Source: Rhizobiaceae bacterium
Lineage (GTDB): Bacteria; Pseudomonadota; Alphaproteobacteria; Rhizobiales; Rhizobiaceae
Length of the DNA stretch: 64,000 nt
Assembly: GCA_023953845.1 (NCBI GenBank)
Contig: JAMLJC010000001.1
Coordinates: forward strand, 2,483,501-2,547,500
Reading direction: 5' to 3'
Within the stretch, counting starts at the first letter, position 1. Each line of letters begins with the position of its first letter. Shown piece by piece: positions 47,586 through 56,850 of this stretch. A model generated the notes under the pieces. It made no database searches. It was not told where the DNA came from and saw nothing but the letters and a program-made list of their open reading frames with translations. The translations under genes and the position numbers were made by a program.

Positions 47586-48794
47586 TCAGCCGCCATGTCG
47601 TGCGCGCCCGGGCAGCGCGCCGATATAGCGCGCGCCAGGCCGGATCAGCCTGTCGCTCGCCAGTTGCTCCATGCCGTGCGCTATCCAGCCGGCGGTGCGG
47701 GCGATGGCGAAGAGGGCTATCTCCGATCCTGTCGGCAGGCCGAGCGTGCGCACCATCACGGCGAGCGCATAGTCGATGTTGGGGAACAGGCCGGTCGCCT
47801 CGGCGATCAGCCGCGGCGCTTCGGTGGTCAGCCTTGGGTCCGTGCCCGACCGCGCGAGCGCGGCCAGAAGGTCGTCGGCGCGGGGATCGCTGGTCCGGTA
47901 GACCTTGTGGCCGAAGCCCGGCATGGCCTCGCCGAGCGCGACACGGGATCGGATCGTCTCGTCGAGGTCGGCTTCCGCAAGGCTGTCCACCAGCCGCGCA
48001 GCCAGCAGCCCTGCGCCGCCATGCTTCGGCCCTTTCAGCGCGACCAGCCCGGCAATGGTGGCGTCGTAGAGGTTGAGGCCGGTCGAGGCGGCGCAGCGTA
48101 GCGTGTAGGTGGAAGGGTTCAGTTCGTGATCGGCAAGCAGGACCAGCGCCCGCCGTATCAGCGCCGCCGCGTCGGTGCGCGGGCTCGCCCACCTTCGGGC
48201 GATCTGCGCGTGGATCGGGTCTGCCGAAGGCGCGGTCCCGAGAATTGCTGCGGAGACGAGGCGGACGATGCGTGCCCCGATCCGCGCACGCCCTTCGGCG
48301 GAGCGGTTGTAGGCCTGCGGATCGGCCTCCGCCGCGAGCGCCAGCACGGCCACGGCGCGCGGCAGCGGCGGCGATGCCGCCGACGCCGAGAGGATCGCCC
48401 CCATTGTCTCGCTCATCACCGGCAGGTTGTCGGCGCCGAACGGATCGATGCCGCTGACATCCCACAGAAGCGTCGCCGCCTGCTCCAGCGTGGCCTCGGC
48501 GGCCAGCCCGATGGCATCGACGCCGCGATAGACCGGTCCCGCCTCGGTGATGGTGCTCACGGCGGTCTCGATGACGGGCTGCTCGACATCCGCGCCGCGT
48601 GCGCTGCTTTCGCTGCGGCGGCCTTTCAGGGCGCGCACATCCTCGGCGCGGTAGCGCCGTTCGCGGGATGCCTCGATCGGCTCCGAACGGATCAGCCCCC
48701 GGCTGACATAGGCATAGAGCGTGGCGGGCGACACCGAGAGTTCGCCGGCCGCCTGCCGGGCGGTGAGATAAAGGGGTTCACGCGGATTTTTCAT
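47586..48794 (-). CDS. Citrate synthase-like protein with N-terminal helix-turn-helix
   Basis: Fusion protein of 402 aa. Residues 8-58 form a MerR/excisionase-like DNA-binding module (LTARQAAGELSVSPATLYAYVSRG, then RRYRAEDVRALKG). The rest is a citrate-synthase fold with both catalytic histidines (DHELNPSTYTLR near 217; MPGFGHKVYRTSDPRA near 284) and an aspartate in PNIDYALAV. It may be a metabolic enzyme that also regulates, or a sensor built from one. The ATG at 48794 is used; a TTG at 48812 would run into the operator-like repeats. It is divergent from a second citrate-synthase-like gene. Confidence 0.85.
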   Translation of the reverse strand: MKNPREPLYLTARQAAGELSVSPATLYAYVSRGLIRSEPIEASRERRYRAEDVRALKGRRSESSARGADVEQPVIETAVSTITEAGPVYRGVDAIGLAAEATLEQAATLLWDVSGIDPFGADNLPVMSETMGAILSASAASPPLPRAVAVLALAAEADPQAYNRSAEGRARIGARIVRLVSAAILGTAPSADPIHAQIARRWASPRTDAAALIRRALVLLADHELNPSTYTLRCAASTGLNLYDATIAGLVALKGPKHGGAGLLAARLVDSLAEADLDETIRSRVALGEAMPGFGHKVYRTSDPRADDLLAALARSGTDPRLTTEAPRLIAEATGLFPNIDYALAVMVRTLGLPTGSEIALFAIARTAGWIAHGMEQLASDRLIRPGARYIGALPGRARHGG

Positions 48795-48795
48795 A

Positions 48796-48822
48796 TTGAT
48801 CAAGCTAATCAAGATTGATCAA
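48796..48822. promoter_or_regulatory. Repeated TTGATCAA operator between two citrate-synthase-like genes
   Basis: Two perfect TTGATCAA palindromes at 48796-48803 and 48815-48822 are 19 bp apart centre to centre, with a degenerate copy (TAATCAAG) between them. The array touches the start codon of the leftward gene and lies 48 bp before the rightward one. It is a likely binding site for the helix-turn-helix of the leftward protein. Confidence 0.6.
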
Positions 48823-48869
48823 TATGTGAAGTGTCGCGATCTTCCTCCGAAAGAACACGGAGAAAGACG

Positions 48870-49961
48870 ATGACTCACCACCCCAAATCCCTGATCGGCC
48901 TGGACGGCGTCGCCGCCGCCGAGACGCGCCTTTCGGCCATCGACGGCGAGCGCGGCGTGCTGGTGATCGCTGGCGAACGGGTGGAGCGACTGGCCGTCGG
49001 CGCTGGCTTCGAGGCCGTGGCGGCGCGTCTATGGTCGCTGGCGGATGGTGTCGAGCGCGATCCGGAGCATGTGCGCGCCGCACTTGCGGCGGCGCGGCTG
49101 GTGGCCTTCGACATGCTGTCCTCGCTGCTCGCCGCGACTGCGGGAATGCCGGTGGTGCCCGCCTTCCGTGCAGCCATTGCCGGCCTCGGGCCGCGTGGCG
49201 GGCTGGAGCCGGAGGCCGTCATCGTCGGCGCCATGCCGGTGATCGCCGCCGCCATTGTCCGCGCCGCGCGCGGCGAAGCGCCGGTGCGGCCGGACCCCGA
49301 CCTTTCGCACGCCGCCGATACGCTGCGCATGCTTCGCGGCACGCTGCCTTCGGATGCCGAGGCGAGGGCGCTGGACACCTATCTCGTCACCGTCTCGGAC
49401 CACGGCATGAACGCCTCGACCTTCGCGTCGCGCGTCGTCGCCTCGACGGGCGCGGACCTCTTCATGGCGGTCACCGCGGGCTATTGCGCGCTGACCGGTC
49501 CGCTGCATGGCGGCGCGCCTGGGCCGGTTCTGGAAATGCTCGACGCCATCGGCAGCCGCGACCGCATCGCGCCGTGGATCGATGCCGCGCTCACGCGCGG
49601 CGAGCGCCTCATGGGCTTCGGGCATCGCGTCTACCGCGTGCGCGATCCGCGCGCCGACGTGCTGAAGGCGGCCGTCATGAGCCTCGGCAGGAGCGAAGCC
49701 GAACTCGGCCTCGCCGCCGAGGTGGAGGCCTATGCGCGGCAGGCGTTGGCGCGGGCGAAGCCGGATCGCGCGCTCGACACCAATGTCGAGTTCTACACGG
49801 CGATCCTTCTTGACGCGCTCGGTATCCCGCGACAGGCCTTCACGCCCGTCTTTGCGGCGGCGCGTGCGGCCGGCTGGACCGCGCATGCGATGGAGCAGCA
49901 GCGCAACGGCCGCCTGCTTCGGCCAGCGGCGGCTTATGTCGGAACGATGCCTGCCGATTGA
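48870..49961 (+). CDS. Citrate synthase/methylcitrate synthase-like protein
   Basis: Single-domain citrate-synthase-fold protein (363 aa) without the DNA-binding part. Catalytic histidines are in SDHGMNASTF near residue 178 and LMGFGHRVYRVRDPRA near 247. The usual catalytic Asp region reads NVEFYTA, with Glu in place of Asp, as seen in some members of the family. GGAGAAAG lies just before the ATG at 48870. It probably forms a complex or shared pathway with the divergent protein; the acyl-CoA substrate is not known. Confidence 0.87.
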   Translation: MTHHPKSLIGLDGVAAAETRLSAIDGERGVLVIAGERVERLAVGAGFEAVAARLWSLADGVERDPEHVRAALAAARLVAFDMLSSLLAATAGMPVVPAFRAAIAGLGPRGGLEPEAVIVGAMPVIAAAIVRAARGEAPVRPDPDLSHAADTLRMLRGTLPSDAEARALDTYLVTVSDHGMNASTFASRVVASTGADLFMAVTAGYCALTGPLHGGAPGPVLEMLDAIGSRDRIAPWIDAALTRGERLMGFGHRVYRVRDPRADVLKAAVMSLGRSEAELGLAAEVEAYARQALARAKPDRALDTNVEFYTAILLDALGIPRQAFTPVFAAARAAGWTAHAMEQQRNGRLLRPAAAYVGTMPAD

Positions 49962-50155
49962 AGACTGCGATCCGGGCGGCCTGCGGAAAATCCGGGGAAG
50001 GTTGCGGCGGTCAGGCGCAGTACAACCGGCCAACTTGCGGATGCGGCGTCTTTTGGCTATGGAGGCGCCGCATTCGGCGCTGTGGTTTCCGCGGCGCTTT
50101 CCCGACAATCTCCAAGGCTTGACGCCCAGGACTGCAGACAGGGCATTCCGTTCCC

Positions 50156-51430
50156 ATGGCGCGCATCGTGATGAAGTTCGGCGGAACGTCCGTCGCCGAT
50201 CTTGACCGCATCCACAATGTGGCGCGTCACGTCAAACGCGAGGTCGAAGCGGGCCATGAGGTCGCGGTCGTCGTCTCGGCCATGGCCGGCAAGACCAACG
50301 AGCTGGTCGGCTGGGTGCAGAACATGCCGAAGGTCGCCGGCTCCAATGCGCCGTTCTACGACGCGCGCGAATACGACGCCGTGGTCGCCTCGGGCGAGCA
50401 GGTGACGGCCGGCCTGCTGGCCATCGCGCTCCAGTCCATGGGCATCAACGCCCGCTCCTGGCAGGGCTGGCAGATTCCGATCAGGACCGACAACGCCCAT
50501 GGTGCGGCGCGCATCGCCGAGATCGACGGCTCCTTCCTGATAAAGCGTTTTGGCGAAGGGCAGGTGGCGGTCGTCGCCGGCTTTCAGGGCATCGCGCCGG
50601 ACAACCGCATCGCCACCCTCGGTCGCGGCGGTTCCGACACCAGCGCGGTCGCTATCGCCGCCGCTGTCAAGGCCGACCGCTGCGACATCTATACCGACGT
50701 CGACGGCGTCTACACCACCGACCCCCGTATCGAGCCGAAGGCCCGCCGCCTCGACAAGATCACCTTCGAGGAAATGCTCGAAATGGCCTCGCTCGGCGCC
50801 AAGGTGCTGCAGGTCCGCTCCGTCGAACTCGCCATGGTGCACAAGGTGCGCACCTTCGTCCGCTCGTCCTTCGACGATCCGGACGCGCCCGGCATGGGCG
50901 ATCTCATCAATCCGCCTGGAACGCTCATTTGCGACGAGGATGAAATCGTGGAACAGCAAGTCGTGACCGGCATAGCCTACGCCAAGGACGAGGCGCAGAT
51001 CTCGCTCCGCCGCGTGGCCGACCGCCCCGGCGTCGCCGCCGGTATTTTCGGCCCGCTGGCCGAGGCCAACATCAACGTCGACATGATCGTCCAGAACATT
51101 TCCGAGGACGGCAAGTCGACCGACATGACCTTCACCGTGCCGTCGGGCGACGTCGGCAAGGCGCTGGCCGTGCTCGACGAGCTGAAGAAGACGGTCGGTT
51201 TCGACGTCGTCCAGCATGACGAGGGCATGTCCAAGGTTTCGGTGATCGGCATCGGCATGCGCAGCCATGCCGGCGTCGCCGCCACCGCCTTCCGGGCGCT
51301 GGCGGAGAAGTCGATCAACATCCGCGCCATCACCACGTCGGAGATCAAGATATCGATCCTGATCGACGGCCCTTACACCGAGCTCGCTGTTCGGACTTTG
51401 CATTCGGTCTACGGGCTGGATAAGCATTAG
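50156..51430 (+). CDS. lysC: Aspartate kinase
   Basis: First enzyme of the lysine/threonine/methionine pathway (424 aa), phosphorylating aspartate. The N-terminal kinase motif VMKFGGTSVAD is at residues 4-14, with GRGGSDTSAVAIAAA near 160 and DVDGVYTTDPR near 182. Two C-terminal ACT domains (about 275-420; MSKVSVIGIGMRSHAGVAA near 360) suggest feedback control by lysine or threonine. Length is normal. It precedes ptsP by 69 bp, the standard rhizobial order. Confidence 0.96.
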   Translation: MARIVMKFGGTSVADLDRIHNVARHVKREVEAGHEVAVVVSAMAGKTNELVGWVQNMPKVAGSNAPFYDAREYDAVVASGEQVTAGLLAIALQSMGINARSWQGWQIPIRTDNAHGAARIAEIDGSFLIKRFGEGQVAVVAGFQGIAPDNRIATLGRGGSDTSAVAIAAAVKADRCDIYTDVDGVYTTDPRIEPKARRLDKITFEEMLEMASLGAKVLQVRSVELAMVHKVRTFVRSSFDDPDAPGMGDLINPPGTLICDEDEIVEQQVVTGIAYAKDEAQISLRRVADRPGVAAGIFGPLAEANINVDMIVQNISEDGKSTDMTFTVPSGDVGKALAVLDELKKTVGFDVVQHDEGMSKVSVIGIGMRSHAGVAATAFRALAEKSINIRAITTSEIKISILIDGPYTELAVRTLHSVYGLDKH

Positions 51431-51499
51431 CCGGACGAGATCTCGTCGGGATTCGCCGGTGGCCGCGTGCCTGCCGGCTTCAGGCCTTGGAGAGCCGGA

Positions 51500-53770
51500 A
51501 TGCGTGACCTGGGCGGCGGCCCGCGCGTATTGCTGAAAAGGCTCCGCGAATTGATGGCGGAGCCGCTCGAGCCGCAGGCGCGGCTCGACCGCATCGTGCG
51601 TGAGATCGCCTCCAACATGGTGGCGGAGGTCTGCTCGCTCTACGTGCTGCGCGCCGACTCCGTGCTGGAACTCTACGCCACCGAGGGCCTCAACCCCGGC
51701 TCGGTGCACCACGCGCAGCTGCGTCTGGGGCAGGGCCTCGTCGGCACCATCGCGGCCAGCGCCCGTCCGCTCAACCTGTCGGACGCGCAGCAGCACCCGG
51801 CCTTTGCATACCTGCCGGAAACGGGCGAGGAGATCTACAATTCCTTCCTTGGCGTGCCGGTTCTGCGCGCCGGGCGCACGCTGGGCGTTCTCGTCGTGCA
51901 GAACCGCACCAAGCGCGTCTACCGCGAGGACGAGCTGGAGGCGCTGGAAACCACCGCCATGGTGATCGCCGAGATGATCGCCACCGGCGATCTGGCGCGG
52001 CTCACCCGTCCGGGCCTCGAACTGGACCTGACGAAACCGGTCAGCCTCAACGGCCTGTCCTTCAACGAGGGCATCGGTCTCGGCCATGTCGTGCTGCACG
52101 AGCCGCGCATCGTCGTCACCAACCTGTTCAACGAGGACAGCGAGGAGGAGATACGCCGCCTTGAAGCGTCGCTGAGCTCGCTGCGGCTATCGATCGACGA
52201 CATGCTGTCGCGCCGTGACGTAGCATTCGAGGGCGAGCATCGCGCCGTGCTCGAAGCCTACCGCATGTTCGCCAACGACCGCGGCTGGGTGCGCCGGCTG
52301 GAGGAGGCGATCCGCAACGGCCTCACCGCGGAAGCGGCCGTCGAGAAGGTGCAGAGCGACATGCGCGCCCGCATGATGCACATGACGGACCCCTATCTGC
52401 GCGAGCGCATGAGCGATTTCGACGATCTCGCCAACCGGCTGCTGCGGCAGCTGATGGGCCGCGCGCCTGACGATGTCGCCGCTGCTCTGCCCAAGGATGC
52501 GATCATCGTCGCCCGTTCCATGGGCGCGGCCGAACTGCTCGACTATCCGCGCGAGAAGCTGCGCGGCCTCGTGCTGGAGGATGGCGCGGTGACGAGCCAC
52601 GTCGTCATCGTCGCCCGCGCCATGGGCATTCCCGTCGCCGGCCAGATGAAGGGCGCGGTCTCCATGGCGGAGAACGGCGACGCCATAATCGTCGATGGCG
52701 AGGAAGGCATCGTCCATCTGCGCCCGCAGCCGGACGTCGAGGCGGCTTTCGCCGAAAAAGTTCGCTTCCGCGCCCGCCGGCAGGAGATCTACCGGGGGCT
52801 GCGGTCGCAACCGGCCATGTCGAAGGACGGCGTCAAGGTCGACCTGCTGATGAATGCCGGTCTTGCCGTCGACCTGCCGCAGCTTGCCGATTCCGGCGCG
52901 GAAGGGATCGGCCTGTTCCGCACGGAACTGCAGTTCATGGTCGCCGCCACCTTTCCGCGCGCCGAGCAGCAGGAGCGGCTCTATCGTGACGTGCTGGATG
53001 CGGCGCGCGGCAAGCCGGTCACGTTCCGCACCATCGACATCGGCGGCGACAAGGTGCTGCCCTACTTCAAGAACGCCGCGCATGAGGAGAATCCCGCTCT
53101 CGGCTGGCGGGCGATCCGGCTGACGCTCGACCGTCCGGGTCTGCTGCGCACGCAGCTGCGGGCCTTGCTGCGCGCCGCCGGCGGCCGCGAGCTGCGGCTC
53201 ATGCTGCCGATGGTGACCGAACTCGGCGAGATCGCGCAGGCGCGCGAGATCATCGACAAGGAGGTGCGGCATCTGTCGCGCTTCGGCCACGACCTGCCGA
53301 CCATCCTGAAGGTCGGCGCCATGCTGGAAGTGCCGTCGCTGCTGTTCCAGCTCGACGAATTGATGCAGGCGGTGGATTTCGTCTCGGTCGGCTCGAACGA
53401 CCTCTTCCAGTTCGTCATGGCGACGGACCGTGGCAACACCCAGCTTTCCGATCGCTTCGATCCGCTTTCGGTCCCGTTCCTGCGCGTGCTGCGGACCATC
53501 ACCGCCGCCGGCGAACGGAACGATACGTCGGTGACGCTTTGCGGCGAGCTTGCCGGCAAGCCGATCTCGGCGCTGGCGCTGATCGGCGTCGGCTTCCGCT
53601 CCATTTCCATGTCGCCGGCCTCGATCGGCCCGGTGAAGGCGATGCTCATCGAGACGCCCGTCAACGAATTGAAGACCTTCATCGACGACAATCTTGAGGG
53701 TCCCAGTGCGCAATTGCCGATGCGCGCTTTGCTGCATGGCTTCGCGCAGGAGCGCGGCATACCGCTGTAG
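51500..53770 (+). CDS. ptsP: Nitrogen PTS enzyme I (EI-Ntr)
   Basis: Phosphoenolpyruvate-protein phosphotransferase (756 aa) starting the nitrogen-related phosphorelay. An N-terminal GAF domain (about 15-155) is followed by the EI domains. The phospho-histidine is His367 in TSHVVIVARAMGIP, and the PEP-binding barrel shows GLFRTELQFM, RTIDIGGDKVLPYF and GSNDLFQFVMATDRGN. The GAF domain is thought to sense glutamine in relatives. ATG at 51500 with GGAGAG upstream. Confidence 0.95.
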   Translation: MRDLGGGPRVLLKRLRELMAEPLEPQARLDRIVREIASNMVAEVCSLYVLRADSVLELYATEGLNPGSVHHAQLRLGQGLVGTIAASARPLNLSDAQQHPAFAYLPETGEEIYNSFLGVPVLRAGRTLGVLVVQNRTKRVYREDELEALETTAMVIAEMIATGDLARLTRPGLELDLTKPVSLNGLSFNEGIGLGHVVLHEPRIVVTNLFNEDSEEEIRRLEASLSSLRLSIDDMLSRRDVAFEGEHRAVLEAYRMFANDRGWVRRLEEAIRNGLTAEAAVEKVQSDMRARMMHMTDPYLRERMSDFDDLANRLLRQLMGRAPDDVAAALPKDAIIVARSMGAAELLDYPREKLRGLVLEDGAVTSHVVIVARAMGIPVAGQMKGAVSMAENGDAIIVDGEEGIVHLRPQPDVEAAFAEKVRFRARRQEIYRGLRSQPAMSKDGVKVDLLMNAGLAVDLPQLADSGAEGIGLFRTELQFMVAATFPRAEQQERLYRDVLDAARGKPVTFRTIDIGGDKVLPYFKNAAHEENPALGWRAIRLTLDRPGLLRTQLRALLRAAGGRELRLMLPMVTELGEIAQAREIIDKEVRHLSRFGHDLPTILKVGAMLEVPSLLFQLDELMQAVDFVSVGSNDLFQFVMATDRGNTQLSDRFDPLSVPFLRVLRTITAAGERNDTSVTLCGELAGKPISALALIGVGFRSISMSPASIGPVKAMLIETPVNELKTFIDDNLEGPSAQLPMRALLHGFAQERGIPL

Positions 53771-53780
53771 CGTCAGCGGC

Positions 53781-53804
53781 GCGGAATACGTCGACTCCGC
53801 TTTT
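53781..53804. terminator. Weak hairpin between ptsP and the toxin gene
   Basis: GCGGA (53781-53785) and TCCGC (53796-53800) form a short stem followed by TTTT on the plus strand, 11 bp after ptsP. The stem is only 5 bp, so efficiency would be low. Confidence 0.3.
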
Positions 53805-53816
53805 CGCGGATCGCCT

Positions 53817-54173
53817 TTACGAAGCTTTCCAGCACGCGTCGATGAAAAGCCCCACTGAATGCTCCGATACGGAGCGTTCGAGCAGATCGTGATTGTATTC
53901 GTCGATCACGACCCAAAGCGGCATGTCGTCGAGCCCGGCCCGCCGCCGCTCGATCTGCGGGACTTCGATAGCGATACGATCTTGCGGCGGCGAGGAGGTG
54001 ATCGGTAATATGAGGAGGTTGGTGCTTCCTCCCTGGCCAGGCATCACCGTGACGAAAGCGGCAGGCCGGCTCTTTCGCCCCTCGGTCTCAAGGCCTTCAT
54101 GTTGCCATTGCCACAAATAGGGATAGTCCCAGATGTCGCCCGAGCGCGGCTTAGCCACGCTCGGCTTCCCCAT
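53817..54173 (-). CDS. PemK/MazF-like toxin
   Basis: Protein of 118 aa resembling plasmid-maintenance PemK-type toxins, which cleave RNA. Family-like segments are GDIWDYPYLWQWQ near residue 12, TEGRKSRPAAFVTV near 30 and LLILPITSSPP near 53. The ATG at 54173 overlaps the antitoxin gene by 23 bp, a layout usual for type II toxin-antitoxin modules. The C-terminus looks shorter than in many relatives. Assignment rests on pattern and partner. Confidence 0.7.
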   Translation of the reverse strand: MGKPSVAKPRSGDIWDYPYLWQWQHEGLETEGRKSRPAAFVTVMPGQGGSTNLLILPITSSPPQDRIAIEVPQIERRRAGLDDMPLWVVIDEYNHDLLERSVSEHSVGLFIDACWKAS

Positions 54174-54399
54174 CAAACTCTTTCAGAGCCTTCTCGAACA
54201 TTGCGAGATGATCGTCGGGTGTATCCTCGATCCGGTAGCTTCGCCGGGGATCCTCGGGAAAGCGCTCTTCATAGGTTTCGAGGCTCATAAGGACAAAGCG
54301 GGACTTGCCGTGCTTTGTGATTGCGACCGGCTCGCGGCTTGCCACCGCAAGGACATCGCCGAGGTGCTGTTTCAGTTCGCTTGACGGGTAACGGCGCAT
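54151..54399 (-). CDS. Phd/YefM-family antitoxin
   Basis: Antitoxin of 82 aa that should bind and neutralise the downstream toxin and repress the operon. The N-terminus (SSELKQHLGDVLAVAS, then EPVAITKHGKSRFVLMSLETYEE) is the Phd/YefM DNA-binding fold; the acidic C-terminus would wrap the toxin. AGGAGA lies 7 bases before the ATG. Two inverted repeats lie directly upstream. Confidence 0.85.
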   Translation of the reverse strand: MRRYPSSELKQHLGDVLAVASREPVAITKHGKSRFVLMSLETYEERFPEDPRRSYRIEDTPDDHLAMFEKALKEFDGEAERG

Positions 54400-54415
54400 G
54401 AGAGTCTCCTGTTCG

Positions 54416-54463
54416 GTCTATAATGGATAAAATAGACAAATTGTGCAATATCCAATATTTGTC
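54416..54463. promoter_or_regulatory. Two overlapping inverted repeats before the toxin-antitoxin genes
   Basis: GTCTAT/ATAGAC (54416-54421 and 54432-54437) and GACAAAT/ATTTGTC (54435-54441 and 54457-54463) have centres about 22 bp apart, i.e. two helical turns. The region is AT-rich and holds promoter-like text for the minus strand. Autoregulation by a Phd-type antitoxin is expected here. Confidence 0.6.
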
Positions 54464-54541
54464 CGATAGCGCTTCGGCACCCCGCGTTGAGCTTTGGCGC
54501 GATCTCCGATATGCCGCATCGCTTCAGACAGCAGGCAGAGC

Positions 54542-55621
54542 ATGATCAACCTTCCCCGTGACCGCATGGACCAGGTCGTCAAGCGCTTCGACATGCTCGA
54601 GGCGCAGATGGCGGCCGGCGTCGAGCCCGATGCCTATGTGAAGATGGCGTCGGAATATGCCGATCTTCAGGAGATTGTCGGCAAGGTGCGGGGATTACGC
54701 GCTGCCGAGACCGAGGCGGTCGACCTGCGCGCCATGTTGGACGACAAGGCGACCGACGCCGAGATGCGCGAACTGGCAGAGGCGGATCTGCCCGCCGTCG
54801 AGGAGCGCATCGAGGCGTTGCAGCGCGACATCCAGATCCTGCTCCTGCCGAAGGATGCCGCCGATGAAAGGAGCGCGATCCTCGAAATCCGCGCCGGCAC
54901 CGGCGGCGACGAGGCCTCGCTCTTCGCGGGCGATCTGTTCCGCATGTATGAGCGCTACGCCGCGTCGCAGGGCTGGCGCGTCGAGATCGTTTCGGCGAGC
55001 GAAGGCGAGGTCGGCGGCTACAAGGAGATCATTGCAAGTGTCGCCGGCAAGGGAGTCTTCGCGAAGCTGAAATTCGAATCCGGCGTGCATCGCGTCCAGC
55101 GTGTGCCGGCGACGGAGGCGCAGGGCCGCATCCACACCTCCGCCGCTACGGTCGCGGTCCTGCCGGAAGCCGAAGAGGTCGATATCGAGATTCGCCCCGA
55201 AGACATCCGCATCGACACCATGCGGGCGTCGGGCGCGGGTGGCCAGCACGTCAACACGACCGACTCCGCCGTGCGCATCACCCATATCCCGACCGGCATC
55301 ATCGTCGTGCAGGCGGAAAAATCGCAGCACCAGAACCGCGCCCGCGCCATGCAGATACTGCGCGCCCGCCTGTTTGATCAGGAGCGCTCTCGCCTTGCCG
55401 ACGAGCGCTCCGAATCCCGCAAGCTGCAGGTCGGCTCGGGTGACCGGTCCGAGCGCATCCGCACCTACAATTTCCCGCAGGGACGGCTGACCGATCACCG
55501 CATCAACCTGACTCTCTACAAGCTCGACCGCGTGATGGAAGGCGAGCTTGAAGAGGTGATCGACGCGCTGATCGCCGATCATCAGTCGAAGCTGCTGGCG
55601 GACGTCGAGGGCAACGGCTAG
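54542..55621 (+). CDS. prfA: Peptide chain release factor 1
   Basis: Release factor RF1 (359 aa), recognising UAA and UAG stop codons. The codon-reading PxT motif is RVPATEAQGR near residue 186 and the catalytic GGQ is in RASGAGGQHVNTTDSAVR near 230. Acidic/serine-rich GTGGDEASLFAGDLFRMY near 119 is family-typical. The ATG at 54542 gives MINLPRDRMDQVVKRF. prmC, which methylates its GGQ glutamine, follows 47 bp later. Confidence 0.97.
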   Translation: MINLPRDRMDQVVKRFDMLEAQMAAGVEPDAYVKMASEYADLQEIVGKVRGLRAAETEAVDLRAMLDDKATDAEMRELAEADLPAVEERIEALQRDIQILLLPKDAADERSAILEIRAGTGGDEASLFAGDLFRMYERYAASQGWRVEIVSASEGEVGGYKEIIASVAGKGVFAKLKFESGVHRVQRVPATEAQGRIHTSAATVAVLPEAEEVDIEIRPEDIRIDTMRASGAGGQHVNTTDSAVRITHIPTGIIVVQAEKSQHQNRARAMQILRARLFDQERSRLADERSESRKLQVGSGDRSERIRTYNFPQGRLTDHRINLTLYKLDRVMEGELEEVIDALIADHQSKLLADVEGNG

Positions 55622-55668
55622 CTCATGGCGTGTAACGCTGTTTCGCGCCCCCTCCGTCCTGCCGGGCC

Positions 55669-56538
55669 ATGACCCCCCTTTCTTCGACTCTTTCCGAACT
55701 TTATCGCCATGCCCGCACCCTGCTCGGCGACGCCGGCGTCGAGACGCCGGAGTTCGATGCCCGGCTATTGCTGGAGGACATCGCCGGCATGGCTTATAGC
55801 GATCTGATCGCCAGGCCGGATATGCATGTTGAGCCGGCAAAGGCCGCCGCCTTCGAGGCAGCGCTTGAACGCCGCCTCGCGGGCGAACCGGTCCACAGGA
55901 TCCTTGGCCACCGTGATTTCTGGGGCATGCGGCTCAGGCTTTCGGCGGAAACGCTGGAGCCGCGACCCGACACCGAGACGCTGGTCGAGGCAGCGCTTCC
56001 TCTGCTGCGCGATCGGCAGGCGGGGGGCGTGGCGCCGCGCATCCTCGATCTCGGCACCGGCACCGGCGCCATCGCGCTGGCCCTGCTGCGGGAGCTTCCC
56101 GCCGCGACCGCTGTCGGAGTGGACGTATCCGCCGACGCGCTGGCGACGGCGCGCGCCAATGCCGTCGACCACGGACTCGCGCAGCGCTTCGAAGCGCGCC
56201 GTTCCGACTGGTTCTCGGCCGTGACCGAAAAATTTCATGCAATCGTCGCAAACCCTCCCTATATACCTTCCGAAGCGGTCCAGGCGTTGTCGCGCGAAGT
56301 TCGCGAACATGACCCCAGGAGGGCGTTGGACGGCGGAGCGGATGGCCTTGATGCCTACCGCGTCATTGCGACACAGTCGGCAAATCACCTTGAACGTGAT
56401 GGGGTCGTTGCGGTCGAGATAGGGTATGATCAGTTCGATGGCGTGAGCCGCCTGTTTTCAGGCGCCGGCTTCGCGCTGAAGAAGACCGGGATGGACCTCT
56501 CGGGACGCGTCAGGGTGCTTGTCTTCTCGAAGGCTTAA
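55669..56538 (+). CDS. prmC: Release factor glutamine methyltransferase PrmC
   Basis: SAM-dependent enzyme (289 aa) that methylates the GGQ glutamine of release factors. Motif I is LDLGTGTGAIALALLREL near residue 126 and the substrate-binding NPPYIPSEAV near 196. The N-terminal five-helix domain spans about residues 1-85. Adjacent to prfA, as is standard. Confidence 0.96.
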   Translation: MTPLSSTLSELYRHARTLLGDAGVETPEFDARLLLEDIAGMAYSDLIARPDMHVEPAKAAAFEAALERRLAGEPVHRILGHRDFWGMRLRLSAETLEPRPDTETLVEAALPLLRDRQAGGVAPRILDLGTGTGAIALALLRELPAATAVGVDVSADALATARANAVDHGLAQRFEARRSDWFSAVTEKFHAIVANPPYIPSEAVQALSREVREHDPRRALDGGADGLDAYRVIATQSANHLERDGVVAVEIGYDQFDGVSRLFSGAGFALKKTGMDLSGRVRVLVFSKA

Positions 56539-56850
56539 CCTGTCTTTTCCAAGGGGTTAAGCCCGGAAAACCGCGATAAACCGCTTGGCAATGGACGCGA
56601 ATGTCGCTAGGGTCCTTGCAACCGGATGAAACGAAGCAGGCAGCGAACCTGGCGATTCGGTCCCCTTAGGAACAGCGGCGACGGTTCGATAAGGCGACGC
56701 TCGGGCTTTGTTCGGGGTGTCCGGAAACAGATTTGAAACCGGAATTGGACGACGTCGCGCAAGGCGCGGCTGATAGCGGGCGAGACCGCCCAATGCGCAG
56801 ACGGACCTGAAGCCGTTTCGCGGCAACACTTTCAACCTGAAGAGAATCGG
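56539..56850 (+). other. 312-bp intergenic region, probable promoter and long leader
   Basis: No gene is seen. A promoter-like pair TTGGCA (56585-56590) and TAGGGT (56608-56613) with 17-base spacing would give a leader of about 230 bases before the DUF4167 gene. The leader has several GC-rich segments that could fold, but no riboswitch class is recognised. Confidence 0.45.
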
